DNA from: an uncultured Acidimicrobiales bacterium
Lineage (GTDB): Bacteria > Actinomycetota > Acidimicrobiia > Acidimicrobiales > SHLQ01
Reading direction: 5' to 3'
DNA: 36,482 nucleotides
Assembly: GCA_937922235.1 (NCBI GenBank)
Contig: CAKZVC010000022.1
Span: 1-36,482 of the forward strand
Part shown: positions 1 through 7,950 of the stretch, one piece after another
Numbering within the stretch: position 1 is the stretch's first letter
How the letters are laid out: every line of letters begins with the position of its first letter
The notes under the pieces: model-generated
What the model saw: only the letters and a program-made list of their open reading frames with translations
What the model was told of the DNA's origin: nothing
The model's database searches: none
Position numbers and translations under genes: made by a program

Positions 1-14
1 GTTCGAGTGGACAT
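1..14 (-). CDS. ftsW: Start of the next dcw gene (partial, probably ftsW)
   Basis: The murD stop codon TAA is fused to an ATG as TAATG, so a new reading frame begins at position 14 and runs out of the window after four codons (M-S-T-R). The other dcw junctions here overlap in a similar way, and ftsW normally follows murD in this cluster, so ftsW is the likely identity. The name rests on gene order alone; the four visible residues carry no diagnostic motif. Confidence 0.4.
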
Positions 15-1375
15 TAGAGCAGCTCCTCTGCGAGATCGTTGACGGCTCGGATGAAGTCGTTGCCCCTGGCGCCGTAGTTTGGGTAGGCATCGAATGACGT
101 GCAGCCTGGCGAGAGCAGAACGGTGTCTCCGGCATGTGCAAGCTCCGTGGCGCGTTTGATGGCGTCGTCCATTCCGGTGGCGCGGTGCACGTCGGGGCCG
201 TCCTTGAACGCTTCAGCGACCTCGTCGGCGGCATCGCCCATGGCCACGACCGCGCGGGTGCGGTCGCTGATGTCGGCGAGCTCGGAGAGGTCGAGATCTT
301 TGTTTCTTCCCCCGGCGATCAGGACGACGGATGGAAAGGCTCGGACGGCGGTGAGCACAGCATGGGGCACGGTGGCTTTTGAGTCGTTGACGTAGGCGAT
401 GTCGTTGATGGTGGCGACGTGTTGAATGCGATGTGGTGGCAGTTCGTAGCTGGCAATAGCCGACCGGATGCCCTCGGTCGTTGCACCGAGGTGTCGGGCA
501 AGCGCCGCAGCGACGAGCGTGTTGGTGATGTCGTGGTCGTAGGCCCGTTGGAGCTGATTGACCGGTCCAAGGCTGGCGCCGTCGAGCATGAGTTCGCCGT
601 TGTCGACGAACGCGTCGATGCCGTCACCTCGTTCGAGGGCGACGACGGTCGATCGCCGGTCGGTTGGTACGTGCTTGGCCACGATGGCGTCACCGGCCGC
701 AGCGACGGCCAGACCGTCTTCGGGCAGGTGCGCCCAAATCGAGGCTTTGGCGAGCTCGTAACGTTCGAGACTCGAGTGCACGTCGAGGTGATCGGGGCTG
801 AAGTTGAGCCAGGCGGCGGCGGCCGGCGCGAAGTGTTCGCTGTGGCCGAGTCGGAATGAGGAGGCCTCGACCACAAAGGCGTCGTAGCCGGGGTCGTCGA
901 TCGCTTCGATGAGGGGCACGTCGGTGTTGCCAACCGCGGCCGCGGTTACCCCCGAGGCGTTGAGCATGGCAACCGTGAGCAGCGTGACCGAGGTTTTGCC
1001 GTCGGTTCCGGTAATGGCAGCGATTGGCCGACTGTCCCAGAAGCGTGCGAGATCGAACTCGGACAAGGTCCGCAGGTTACGTTCGGCAACCAAACCGAAC
1101 GCTGCATGCGACTCGGGCACACCGGGGCTGGGGATGAACGCCGCGATCGGGTCAGCGTCGAGGGCAGCGGCGAGCTCGTCGTCCGAGGGCGACTCGATGA
1201 GGACGATGTCGACGTCGGAAGCAAACGCTCGCGTTGCGTCAGTCGGGCGGTCCTCGATTGCCGTGACCCCGATGTTTCGGGCCCGAAGCGCGCGCACGAC
1301 GGCCTTGCTTGCAACGCCCAGGCCCAGCACGACAACGTGCTGGCCGGCGGTGATTGGGGTGGTGAAGTCGGTCAT
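14..1375 (-). CDS. murD: UDP-N-acetylmuramoylalanine--D-glutamate ligase MurD
   Basis: Cytoplasmic Mur ligase that adds D-glutamate to UDP-MurNAc-L-Ala in peptidoglycan precursor synthesis. The 453-residue protein has the MurD N-terminal Rossmann-like domain (VVVLGLGVASKAV near residue 15), the ATP loop ITGTDGKTS at 121-129, the central HLDVH segment, and the C-terminal ligase domain with VNDSKATVPHA and AGGRNKDLDL. The loop has Asp where most Mur ligases have Asn (GTNGKT). The ATG at 1375 is chosen because it overlaps the mraY stop as ATGA. An open extension upstream would run 36 codons into mraY and does not look like MurD. Length is normal for the family. Confidence 0.96.
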   Translation of the reverse strand: MTDFTTPITAGQHVVVLGLGVASKAVVRALRARNIGVTAIEDRPTDATRAFASDVDIVLIESPSDDELAAALDADPIAAFIPSPGVPESHAAFGLVAERNLRTLSEFDLARFWDSRPIAAITGTDGKTSVTLLTVAMLNASGVTAAAVGNTDVPLIEAIDDPGYDAFVVEASSFRLGHSEHFAPAAAAWLNFSPDHLDVHSSLERYELAKASIWAHLPEDGLAVAAAGDAIVAKHVPTDRRSTVVALERGDGIDAFVDNGELMLDGASLGPVNQLQRAYDHDITNTLVAAALARHLGATTEGIRSAIASYELPPHRIQHVATINDIAYVNDSKATVPHAVLTAVRAFPSVVLIAGGRNKDLDLSELADISDRTRAVVAMGDAADEVAEAFKDGPDVHRATGMDDAIKRATELAHAGDTVLLSPGCTSFDAYPNYGARGNDFIRAVNDLAEELL

Positions 1376-2427
1376 CCAGCAATCCCCTGGTTGATCGAGT
1401 CCCAGTAGAAGATGCCGACGCCGGCGCCTGTGGTCAGACCAGACAGGAGCCAGAAGCGGATGATGACGCGAGTCTCGGGCCAACCAACGAGCTCGAAGTG
1501 GTGGTGGATGGGGGCCATTCGAAACAGGCGACGCCCCTTCTGCGTCTTAAAGACGAGGACCTGGAGGATGACCGACACCGTTTCGGCGACAAACAACATG
1601 CCCATGATCGGCAAGAGCAAGTGGGTGTTGGTCGTAAGCGCCAGGGCAGCGAGAGCCGCGCCGATTGCCAATGAGCCGGTGTCGCCCATAAAGATCTGCG
1701 CGGGCGCGGCGTTCCACCAGAGGAACCCGACACAACCACCGAGCATCGACACGGAGATGACCGCGAGGTCAAGAGCATGGGGAATGTCGTAGGCCTCGGG
1801 GTTTCGGAACGCCCAGAAGGCAATGAACGTGAAGCCAGCAAAGTTGAGGATTGCCGCACCCGAGGCGAGGCCGTCGAGGCCGTCGGTGAGGTTGACCGCG
1901 TTGGCGGTTGCGAGCAACAAGACGATTGCCCAGATCGACCAGCCGATCTTGCCGAGGTCGAGGCCGATCGAGTCGTGGCGAACGAAGGACACTTCCGTGT
2001 GGATGTTGGTGAACGTGACGAGCAAGACCGCAAAGAGAACAGCGACGCTGACGAGGCCGATGACCTTGGCTCGCTTGTTGAGACCAAGGTTTCGTTCGCG
2101 CTTGATCTTGATCCAGTCGTCGAGGAAACCAACCATGCCGGTGGCAAGGATGGTGCCCATGACGATCAGGCCCGTGCGCGTGAAAACGATGGATGTGCCA
2201 ACGCCGAAGAGGTTGGCGATGTCGGCGGCGATGTAGCCAAAGAACGCACCGAACAAGATGGCGATGCCGCCCATGGTTGGAGTTCCGGCCTTGACCTGGT
2301 GGCCCTCCGGTCCGTCTTCGCGGATGGGCTGACCCACCTCGTTGCGGGTGAGGAAGTCGATGAGGAACCGGGTGCCGAGTAGCGAGAGGGTTACCGACGT
2401 CGCGGCGGCGATCAGCAATCGAATCAT
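1372..2427 (-). CDS. mraY: Phospho-N-acetylmuramoyl-pentapeptide-transferase MraY
   Basis: Integral membrane enzyme that transfers phospho-MurNAc-pentapeptide from UDP to undecaprenyl phosphate, forming lipid I. The 351-residue product is strongly hydrophobic with about ten membrane segments. It shows the family signatures: GTPTMGG after the first loop, FLDDWIK, the catalytic Asp region NLTDGLDGLASG, FMGDTGSLAIG, and the histidine motif APIHHHFEL near the C-terminus. Its start overlaps the murE stop as ATGA and its stop overlaps murD as ATGA, so translation is probably coupled along the operon. murF, which usually sits just upstream, is missing here. Confidence 0.97.
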   Translation of the reverse strand: MIRLLIAAATSVTLSLLGTRFLIDFLTRNEVGQPIREDGPEGHQVKAGTPTMGGIAILFGAFFGYIAADIANLFGVGTSIVFTRTGLIVMGTILATGMVGFLDDWIKIKRERNLGLNKRAKVIGLVSVAVLFAVLLVTFTNIHTEVSFVRHDSIGLDLGKIGWSIWAIVLLLATANAVNLTDGLDGLASGAAILNFAGFTFIAFWAFRNPEAYDIPHALDLAVISVSMLGGCVGFLWWNAAPAQIFMGDTGSLAIGAALAALALTTNTHLLLPIMGMLFVAETVSVILQVLVFKTQKGRRLFRMAPIHHHFELVGWPETRVIIRFWLLSGLTTGAGVGIFYWDSINQGIAG

Positions 2428-3890
2428 GAGGCACTCTCCCAGCCAAGTTCGGCCAAAGCTGCGCGGGCGTGGACCCGATCATCGAAGTCTGTCTTGGTCG
2501 TACCGATGATTTGGTAATCCTCGTGGCCTTTTCCGGCGATGACGACGATGTCGCCGGGGACTGCACCCGAGATGGCTGAACGGATGGCTTCAGCTCGGTC
2601 AGCAATGCGGTGGACGTTGCTGGCGCCAACGATCCCGGCGATCACTTCGTCGATGATCTGGTCGGGGTCTTCGGTGCGAGGGTTGTCCGAGGTGACATAC
2701 AGGACGTCGGCGGCGGTCGCGGCTGCTCCCATGAGCGGGCGCTTGCCAGGGTCGCGGTCGCCGGCTGCGCCGAACACCAGGTGGACGCGCCCGTCGCTGA
2801 TGCTTCGTGCACTTTCGACGGCGATTGCAACGCTTGCGGGGGTGTGCGAGTAGTCGACAACAACCGCGAACGGTTGGCCAGCATCGACCGATTCGAATCG
2901 TCCGGGGATCTGTCCGGCGGTGCTGAGGGCTGCGGCGACCTTTGCTTCGTCATAGCCAAGAGCCACAACGGCTTCGGCCGCAAGGATTGCGTTGGTGACG
3001 CTAAAGCTGCCGCCGAGCGGTACGTCAACTGCATGGCCGCGCCAGGTGAACGAGCATGACCGTTGTGCGAGCGTTGCGTTGGCAATCTCAGTTGCGCCGT
3101 CAACTTCGATGAGCTCGTGATCGGATGGATACTTCCCCGCCTCGCGTTGTTCTCGAACCCGGGCAGCAAGCTTGGCCCCCCACTCGTCGGACACGTCGAT
3201 GATGGCATCAGCACCGAACTCGGGTGAGAACAATCGTGCCTTGGCCTCGAAGTAGTCATCCATGGTTGGGTGATAGTCGAGGTGGTCTTGGCTGAGGTTG
3301 GTGAAGATCGCCACCGATACTTCGCTGCCGGCAACCCGCTGCTGGTCAAGTGCGTGCGAGGAAATCTCCGCGGCGACCACGCTGCAGCCCTCCTGGAGGT
3401 GGCTGCGGAGCGCCTGCTGGAAGTCGGGCGCCGCAGCGGTCGTGAGCGACCCGGTGAGGGTTCCCATCGATGCTGCGAGCTCTCCGCACGCGGTGACGAG
3501 ATGTGCAACAAGGGTGACGACGGAGGTCTTGCCGTTGGTGCCGGTGACCCCAATGAGGTCGAGCAGTGCCGACGGGTGGCCTTCGAATGCCGCCGCCAGC
3601 TCCCCCGTGGCGAGTCGACTGTTGTCGACGATCAGCTCGGGGACACGATCCGTGACGTGACGCTCAACAAGGACAGCAACGGCACCGGAATCGATAGCGC
3701 CGTCGACGTGATCGTGGCCGTCGAGCGAGGACCCTTGCAACGCGCAAAAGAGCGCACCTGGTGTAACGGTGCGCGAATCCTGGGTGATCGACGTGACATC
3801 CGGAGGTTCGCTGTGAGCAGAGGCGAGTGACGCAGCAACTGGTTCAGCCCATTGGGCTCTGGTTTTAGCGAGGAGGGCGTCGAGCTTCAT
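2424..3890 (-). CDS. murE: UDP-MurNAc-L-Ala-D-Glu--meso-diaminopimelate ligase MurE
   Basis: Adds the third amino acid to the peptidoglycan stem peptide in the cytoplasm. The 488-residue protein has the MurE N-terminal domain (TQDSRTVTPGALFCAL), the ATP loop VTGTNGKTS at 115-123, SSHALDQQRV, NLSQDHLDYH, and the C-terminal domain with GAAGDRDPGKRPLMG. The DNPRTEDP motif at about residues 402-409 is the signature of meso-diaminopimelate-specific enzymes, so the organism probably has meso-DAP peptidoglycan. KGHEDYQ near the C-terminus is typical. The ATG at 3890 overlaps the ftsI stop (ATGA), and the stop overlaps the mraY start. Confidence 0.97.
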   Translation of the reverse strand: MKLDALLAKTRAQWAEPVAASLASAHSEPPDVTSITQDSRTVTPGALFCALQGSSLDGHDHVDGAIDSGAVAVLVERHVTDRVPELIVDNSRLATGELAAAFEGHPSALLDLIGVTGTNGKTSVVTLVAHLVTACGELAASMGTLTGSLTTAAAPDFQQALRSHLQEGCSVVAAEISSHALDQQRVAGSEVSVAIFTNLSQDHLDYHPTMDDYFEAKARLFSPEFGADAIIDVSDEWGAKLAARVREQREAGKYPSDHELIEVDGATEIANATLAQRSCSFTWRGHAVDVPLGGSFSVTNAILAAEAVVALGYDEAKVAAALSTAGQIPGRFESVDAGQPFAVVVDYSHTPASVAIAVESARSISDGRVHLVFGAAGDRDPGKRPLMGAAATAADVLYVTSDNPRTEDPDQIIDEVIAGIVGASNVHRIADRAEAIRSAISGAVPGDIVVIAGKGHEDYQIIGTTKTDFDDRVHARAALAELGWESAS

Positions 3891-5674
3891 GACCCCTCCG
3901 CCAAGGCTGCGGCGGGCGGGATACGGAAGTGCGCCAGGGCAAAGTTCGAGATCTCGCCAAAGAGCGGCGCCGCCACTCGACCGCCGGAAGCATCGCCTTC
4001 TGGTTCTTCGATCATGACGATGATCGAGAGCTCCGGCTTACCGGCCGGCAGGTAGCCGGCAAAGCTGGTGAGCAGGTGCACGTCGCCGTCCTCGTCGAGA
4101 TAGCCACCGCCGGGTTGCGCGATTCGAGCCGTGCCGGTCTTGCCTGCGATCTGATAGCCGGGAACCGATGCGAGCTCGCCTGTGCCGCCCTCTTGAACTA
4201 CTCCTGCGAGCAGCGATGTCACTTCGCGAGCGGTTTCCGGCGAGACGACGCGACGTCCTTCTCGGGGGCTTGCGATGTCGAACTCGCCGTCATCGCCTCG
4301 GATGCCCATGACGACGTGAGGTTCAACCAACACACCGTCGTTCGCGAACACGTTGTAGGCACGAAGCATCTGCAGGGGTGTGGCGGCGTAGCCATAACCG
4401 ATTGCAGCGAAGGGCTTCGAGACACCGGACCATTCGTCTCGGGGGTGCAAGATGCCCGACGACTCTCCCGGGAAGTCGAGCGCCGTGCGTGAGCCGAGGC
4501 CGAAGTCGACCAGGTAGTCGTGGAAGGTGTCGTCGTCGATGCGGTCGACGAGGAGCGCAACGCCAACGTTGGATGAGTTTCGCAACACATCACCGGTCGT
4601 CATTACGGTCTGGTCGGTGCGAACCGAGTCGGCGAACGACACGTCGTAGACGTCGAGCTTGTCGGCGATCTCGACGGTGGTCTGTGCGGTGATGAGATCT
4701 TCTTCGATGAGCGCGCCGATAGCGATTGGCTTACTGATCGAGCCGGGCTCGACGATCCAGGTGACGGCCTTGTTGTCGCCGGAGACTTGGATGATGCCGT
4801 CGCTTCCTCGAGCAACCGTCGACATGGCCAGGATTTCGCCGGTGGCTGTGCGAGACACGATGACTGTGCCCGACTTCGCTCCAGATTCAGCAACGGTGCG
4901 CTCGAGGAGCTTCTCGACCTCGAACTGCACGGTGCGGTCGAGGGTCAGGACAAGTGAGTCGCCGGCTTCGGGCGCGATGAGCTCGTATTTACCATCGGGA
5001 ATAGTCACGGCGCGGGCGCCGCCGTTAGCCAAGCCTCGTTCGATGACCATCCGGCCGTCTTCACCGGTGAGGATTTCGTCGTACTGCGATTCGAGGCCAG
5101 ACAGGCCAATGCCATCGATGTCGGTGCGACCGAGGATGCCGCGGGCGACGTTGCCGCCCGATGGGGTTAGGCGGGCCTGTTCTTCGATGCTGTAGATGCC
5201 CGGAAGGTCGAGGCTGAGCACCTTTTCGGCGGTCTCATCGTCGACTTGGCGGGCCATCCAGGCGAACTTCACGTCGCCTTCGGCGGTGAGGCGACGGGTG
5301 AGTTGGTCGACATCGCCACCTGCGACCGCTGCGATTTGGGCGGCGATGTTCGCCGAGAAGCCAGGGGTCTGCTCTTCGGCAAACCGCATTTCGCGAGGGT
5401 CGGCCCAGATGCTCTGTCGTGGACTCGACACGGCAAGCTCGACGCCGTTGCGATCAACGATGGCACCGCGTTCAGCAGCGAGCGATGCGGTTCGGATGCG
5501 CTGGTTCTCGCCGTATTCGATGTAGCGCTCAGGCTCGAGAACTTGTAGCGACACGAGGCGCCAGACCATCACGCCGCCCATGAGGATCATGGCGAGGGCG
5601 ATGACGCCGAGGCGCTGACCGGAGAAACCGTTCTTCGACGGCAACCGAACGAGGTTGATCATCGCACCGGTCAC
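3887..5674 (-). CDS. ftsI: Peptidoglycan D,D-transpeptidase FtsI (class B penicillin-binding protein)
   Basis: Septal transpeptidase that cross-links peptidoglycan at the division site. The 595-residue protein has a single N-terminal membrane anchor at about 22-40, then the periplasmic dimerisation domain (ERGAIVDRNGVELA near 69) and the transpeptidase domain. The penicillin-binding motifs are all present: SISK at 312-315 with Ser312 as the expected nucleophile (usual context EPGSTFK, here EPGSISK), SSN at 367-369 and KTG at 512-514. The start is a GTG overlapping the ftsL stop as GTGA. No PASTA domains are visible at the C-terminus. Confidence 0.96.
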   Translation of the reverse strand: MTGAMINLVRLPSKNGFSGQRLGVIALAMILMGGVMVWRLVSLQVLEPERYIEYGENQRIRTASLAAERGAIVDRNGVELAVSSPRQSIWADPREMRFAEEQTPGFSANIAAQIAAVAGGDVDQLTRRLTAEGDVKFAWMARQVDDETAEKVLSLDLPGIYSIEEQARLTPSGGNVARGILGRTDIDGIGLSGLESQYDEILTGEDGRMVIERGLANGGARAVTIPDGKYELIAPEAGDSLVLTLDRTVQFEVEKLLERTVAESGAKSGTVIVSRTATGEILAMSTVARGSDGIIQVSGDNKAVTWIVEPGSISKPIAIGALIEEDLITAQTTVEIADKLDVYDVSFADSVRTDQTVMTTGDVLRNSSNVGVALLVDRIDDDTFHDYLVDFGLGSRTALDFPGESSGILHPRDEWSGVSKPFAAIGYGYAATPLQMLRAYNVFANDGVLVEPHVVMGIRGDDGEFDIASPREGRRVVSPETAREVTSLLAGVVQEGGTGELASVPGYQIAGKTGTARIAQPGGGYLDEDGDVHLLTSFAGYLPAGKPELSIIVMIEEPEGDASGGRVAAPLFGEISNFALAHFRIPPAAALAEGS

Positions 5675-6246
5675 TGGCCGTCACCGGTTTCTTCTGTGCC
5701 GGCATCATCAGTGCCGGCATCATCAGTGCCGACGTCTTCGGAGTCGACCTCGTCCTCAACAGCCACCGGCACAGGGGCTTGGGTGGTCGTTGTTGGCATC
5801 AGCGATTCGGGGAGCGGCGCCGGCCCAAAAGGGTTGCCCACGCCCGGCTGCTGGATCGTGACCAGGTTGGGGTCGATGCCGGGAAGGTAGGCGCGCTGTT
5901 CCGGGCGAACCATGCCGAGCCGAGTTGTCGCTGTATCGAGAATACGCTTTGGCGCTTCGAGCTCGATGACCTCAAGGCGAAGCTGCTGGTTCTTCTCGCG
6001 CTCGATGTTGAGCTCGGCGTTCACGGCGTCGAGCTGGACGCGGTTCTGCACGATAAACGTTTGAACGACAACGATGCCGAGCAACGAACCAAACACAACG
6101 ACAAGTGCGACGATGCTGAACACCACATCGCCCGAGCGGTCCTTTTGGACCCTCGCACGGGCGTGCTTTCGCGGGGTCGTCGGCTTCTTGGCCGGAGCCT
6201 TTCGTGCCTTCGCACGAGTACGAGTACGGGTACGAGTGCTTGTCAT
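5671..6246 (-). CDS. ftsL: FtsL-like septum formation initiator protein
   Basis: Bitopic division protein in the position between rsmH and ftsI where FtsL is normally encoded. The 191-residue product has a very basic cytoplasmic N-terminus containing four TR dipeptides in a row (residues 4-11), one membrane helix at about 41-66, and a short coiled-coil region at about 68-100 that includes NQQLRLEVIELE, the FtsL/DivIC-type heptads. The C-terminal 70 residues are an unusual Pro/Thr- then Asp/Glu-rich tail with a repeated GTDDA unit encoded by a 15-bp direct repeat. FtsL proteins vary greatly in sequence, so the assignment rests on topology and position. It overlaps both neighbours by 4 nt. Confidence 0.85.
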   Translation of the reverse strand: MTSTRTRTRTRAKARKAPAKKPTTPRKHARARVQKDRSGDVVFSIVALVVVFGSLLGIVVVQTFIVQNRVQLDAVNAELNIEREKNQQLRLEVIELEAPKRILDTATTRLGMVRPEQRAYLPGIDPNLVTIQQPGVGNPFGPAPLPESLMPTTTTQAPVPVAVEDEVDSEDVGTDDAGTDDAGTEETGDGQ

Positions 6247-7208
6247 GCGCCCTCCACTCGAGTGATGGCACGCAACCGGGCCGAGCGGGCACGCGGGTTG
6301 CGGTCGAGCTCGGTCTCGCCCGCCGTGCGGGCACCGCGGAAGAACCAGCGGAAGTCCGATGTCGTTGGCATGCCGGGAGGGGCATCTCCGTCGACTGCGG
6401 TTCGCATACGGTCTTTTGTTATGCGGTCTTCGCCGGAGTGGTAGGTCAGCACCAGGCCAACTCCCCCAGGCTGCAGCATCTCGATCATCGATTCGACCGT
6501 GTCGCCGAGAATTTCGAGCTCGGCGTTTACTTCGATGCGCAGCGCCTGGAAGGTTCGCTTCGCCGGGTGTCCGGTGCTCTTGCGTCGAGCAGCTGCGGGC
6601 ACCGCGTCGGCAACAAGCTGGGCGAGTTCGCCAGTCGTCGTTAGTGGACGTGCCGACATAATCGCATCGACAATTCGTCCGGCATGGCGTTCATCTCCAT
6701 ACGAGCGCAAAACGTCGAGTAGCTCGCCGGGTGCGTACGTGTTGACGATGTCTGCTGCGGTCTTGGTGTCTCGGTGGTCCATGCGCATGTCGAGCGGACC
6801 GTCGATTCGGTAGCTGAATCCGCGAGCGCCTACATCGAGCTGCGGTGATGAGACACCGAGGTCCATGAGGAAACCACTGATGCGGCTGATGCCGGACTCA
6901 CGAAGCAGACCTGCGGCACGGTCGAACCGCGTGGTGTGAATGACTGCACGGTCGCCGTACGGCGCCAGACGCGTCGATGCGGCTTCGATCGCCACATCAT
7001 CACGGTCGAACCCGTGCACGATGAGGTCGGCGTTTGCATCAAGCGCAGCGACTGCATGACCGGCTCCGCCAAGGGTGAGGTCAGCGAAGACTCCAGGCGA
7101 AAGCGAGCTCAGGATCTCGACAATTTCGGCTTCCATGACCGGATCATGGTGAAAGTCGGCAGCGTGAGAATCGGCAGTGTGAGAATCGGCGGGGTGTTCC
7201 ATAGTCAT
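6243..7208 (-). CDS. rsmH: 16S rRNA (cytosine(1402)-N(4))-methyltransferase RsmH (MraW)
   Basis: S-adenosylmethionine-dependent enzyme that methylates C1402 of 16S rRNA. Family motifs are clear: HHDPVMEAEIVEIL, the SAM-binding loop FADLTLGGAGHAVA, MDLGVSSPQLD, GFSYRIDGPLDMRMD, HPAKRTFQALRIEVN and TYHSGEDRI (most homologues have SFHSLEDR). The ATG at 7208 gives 321 residues, normal for the family. An in-frame TTG at 7244 or ATG at 7202 are alternatives. No good Shine-Dalgarno sequence precedes 7208. Instead a 17-codon upstream ORF ends on it as ATGA, which could deliver ribosomes. A large structured leader lies between it and mraZ. Confidence 0.95.
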   Translation of the reverse strand: MTMEHPADSHTADSHAADFHHDPVMEAEIVEILSSLSPGVFADLTLGGAGHAVAALDANADLIVHGFDRDDVAIEAASTRLAPYGDRAVIHTTRFDRAAGLLRESGISRISGFLMDLGVSSPQLDVGARGFSYRIDGPLDMRMDHRDTKTAADIVNTYAPGELLDVLRSYGDERHAGRIVDAIMSARPLTTTGELAQLVADAVPAAARRKSTGHPAKRTFQALRIEVNAELEILGDTVESMIEMLQPGGVGLVLTYHSGEDRITKDRMRTAVDGDAPPGMPTTSDFRWFFRGARTAGETELDRNPRARSARLRAITRVEGA

Positions 7209-7258
7209 CGGCACGACGAAAGGACGCCGCTGAAGCGCGAACAAACACGAGCGTTCAT
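7205..7258 (-). CDS. Possible 17-residue leader peptide upstream of rsmH
   Basis: An ATG at 7258 opens a 17-codon frame (MNARVCSRFSGVLSSCR) whose TGA overlaps the rsmH ATG as ATGA, the same 4-nt coupling used at the following dcw junctions. Its start codon lies in the 3' arm of the outer helix of the rsmH leader RNA, so folding could mask it. There is no strong Shine-Dalgarno sequence. It could be a regulatory uORF or a chance frame; no homologue is known to me. Confidence 0.35.
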   Translation of the reverse strand: MNARVCSRFSGVLSSCR

Positions 7259-7401
7259 GGTGATGTCTCGGTCATTGACAGTCCCTCGGTCAGCGGGCGC
7301 ACGTCAGGATTTCTCCCCTGATCGAGCTGATGGCAAGCGGGCGGAGTAGGGGCCTTCCATCTGCTAACCGAGAGACTGTCAATGAACGAGCCATGCTCGT
7401 G
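7246..7401 (-). ncRNA. Structured rsmH 5' leader (candidate mraW RNA motif)
   Basis: In the mraZ-rsmH intergenic region the sense (minus) RNA can form a long helix. The core pairs 7383-7364 with 7293-7274, 20 bp with 18 Watson-Crick and two G-U pairs. Outer segments pair 7401-7395 with 7252-7246 (7 bp), 7396-7392 with 7260-7256 as an alternative register next to it (up to 5 bp), and 7390-7387 with 7270-7267. The 70-nt apical part holds a smaller hairpin, TCAGG...CCTGA. Read on the plus strand, the two wobble pairs become A-C mismatches, which supports function as a sense-strand RNA. A conserved cis RNA upstream of mraW/rsmH, the mraW motif, is known in actinobacteria. Equating this element with it is inference from position and strand. 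Confidence 0.6.
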
Positions 7402-7457
7402 GTTGTTACTTCAGCTGACCCTCCACGACGACGTGTCGGGCGTAGACCCGACGGGTG

Positions 7458-7883
7458 CTAGTTGATCGTGCCCCCGGCTCGGAACTGCTCCTGCACCACT
7501 CCGGTGAGTGTTGCTTGGAGTGCCTCGAAGGTCGATTGATCCCAGATCTCCACGTGAGACAGGGCGCCCGCCACAATGACGTCGTCCTTCAGGTTGGCGA
7601 ACTCGCGCAACCGTTGGGGAATTGTTATTCGACCCGCTGAATCGATTTCGATCTCGACGGTGCTCGACGCGAAAGCCAATCGGGCTTGCGGGTCGCCGTT
7701 GTGGTTCCGTACCTGGTCGAGCAACCGTTGGCTGACTTCCGCGAACGCCTCTTCGGAGTACACGGCCAGGGAATTGTCCTGCTGGGCGAGGTAGACCCGC
7801 TCGCCCAACTTGGACCGAAACTTGGCGGGAAGGACCACCCGATGCTTCGAGTCCAGGGAGCGGTCGTAGTGATTGACGAACAA
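7458..7883 (-). CDS. mraZ: Transcriptional regulator MraZ
   Basis: DNA-binding repressor of the dcw cluster and its first gene. The 141-residue product has two copies of the AbrB-like MraZ half-domain, around DSKHRVVLP near residue 11 (usually DxKGRxxLP, with Gly replaced by His) and DSAGRITIP near residue 84. The TTG at 7883 is chosen because GAGGAAGGGG at 7899-7890 is a strong Shine-Dalgarno sequence 6 nt upstream, and the product then begins LFVNHYDRSLD as in homologues. A longer frame upstream overlaps the promoter and operator and is not credible. Three 10-bp-spaced boxes upstream suggest autoregulation. Confidence 0.93.
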   Translation of the reverse strand: MFVNHYDRSLDSKHRVVLPAKFRSKLGERVYLAQQDNSLAVYSEEAFAEVSQRLLDQVRNHNGDPQARLAFASSTVEIEIDSAGRITIPQRLREFANLKDDVIVAGALSHVEIWDQSTFEALQATLTGVVQEQFRAGGTIN

Positions 7884-7950
7884 CGCGTACCCCTTCCTCA
7901 AGCTCGGTGCGCATGGGTGATGTGCGCTGTGCGGTGGTGCCGTTCTCCAT

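Noticed and set aside
1769..2629. Minus-strand frame overlapping mraY and murE in another phase
   Set aside because: Rich in Arg, His and Pro, as expected for an out-of-frame reading of GC-rich coding DNA. mraY and murE are certain in the same place.
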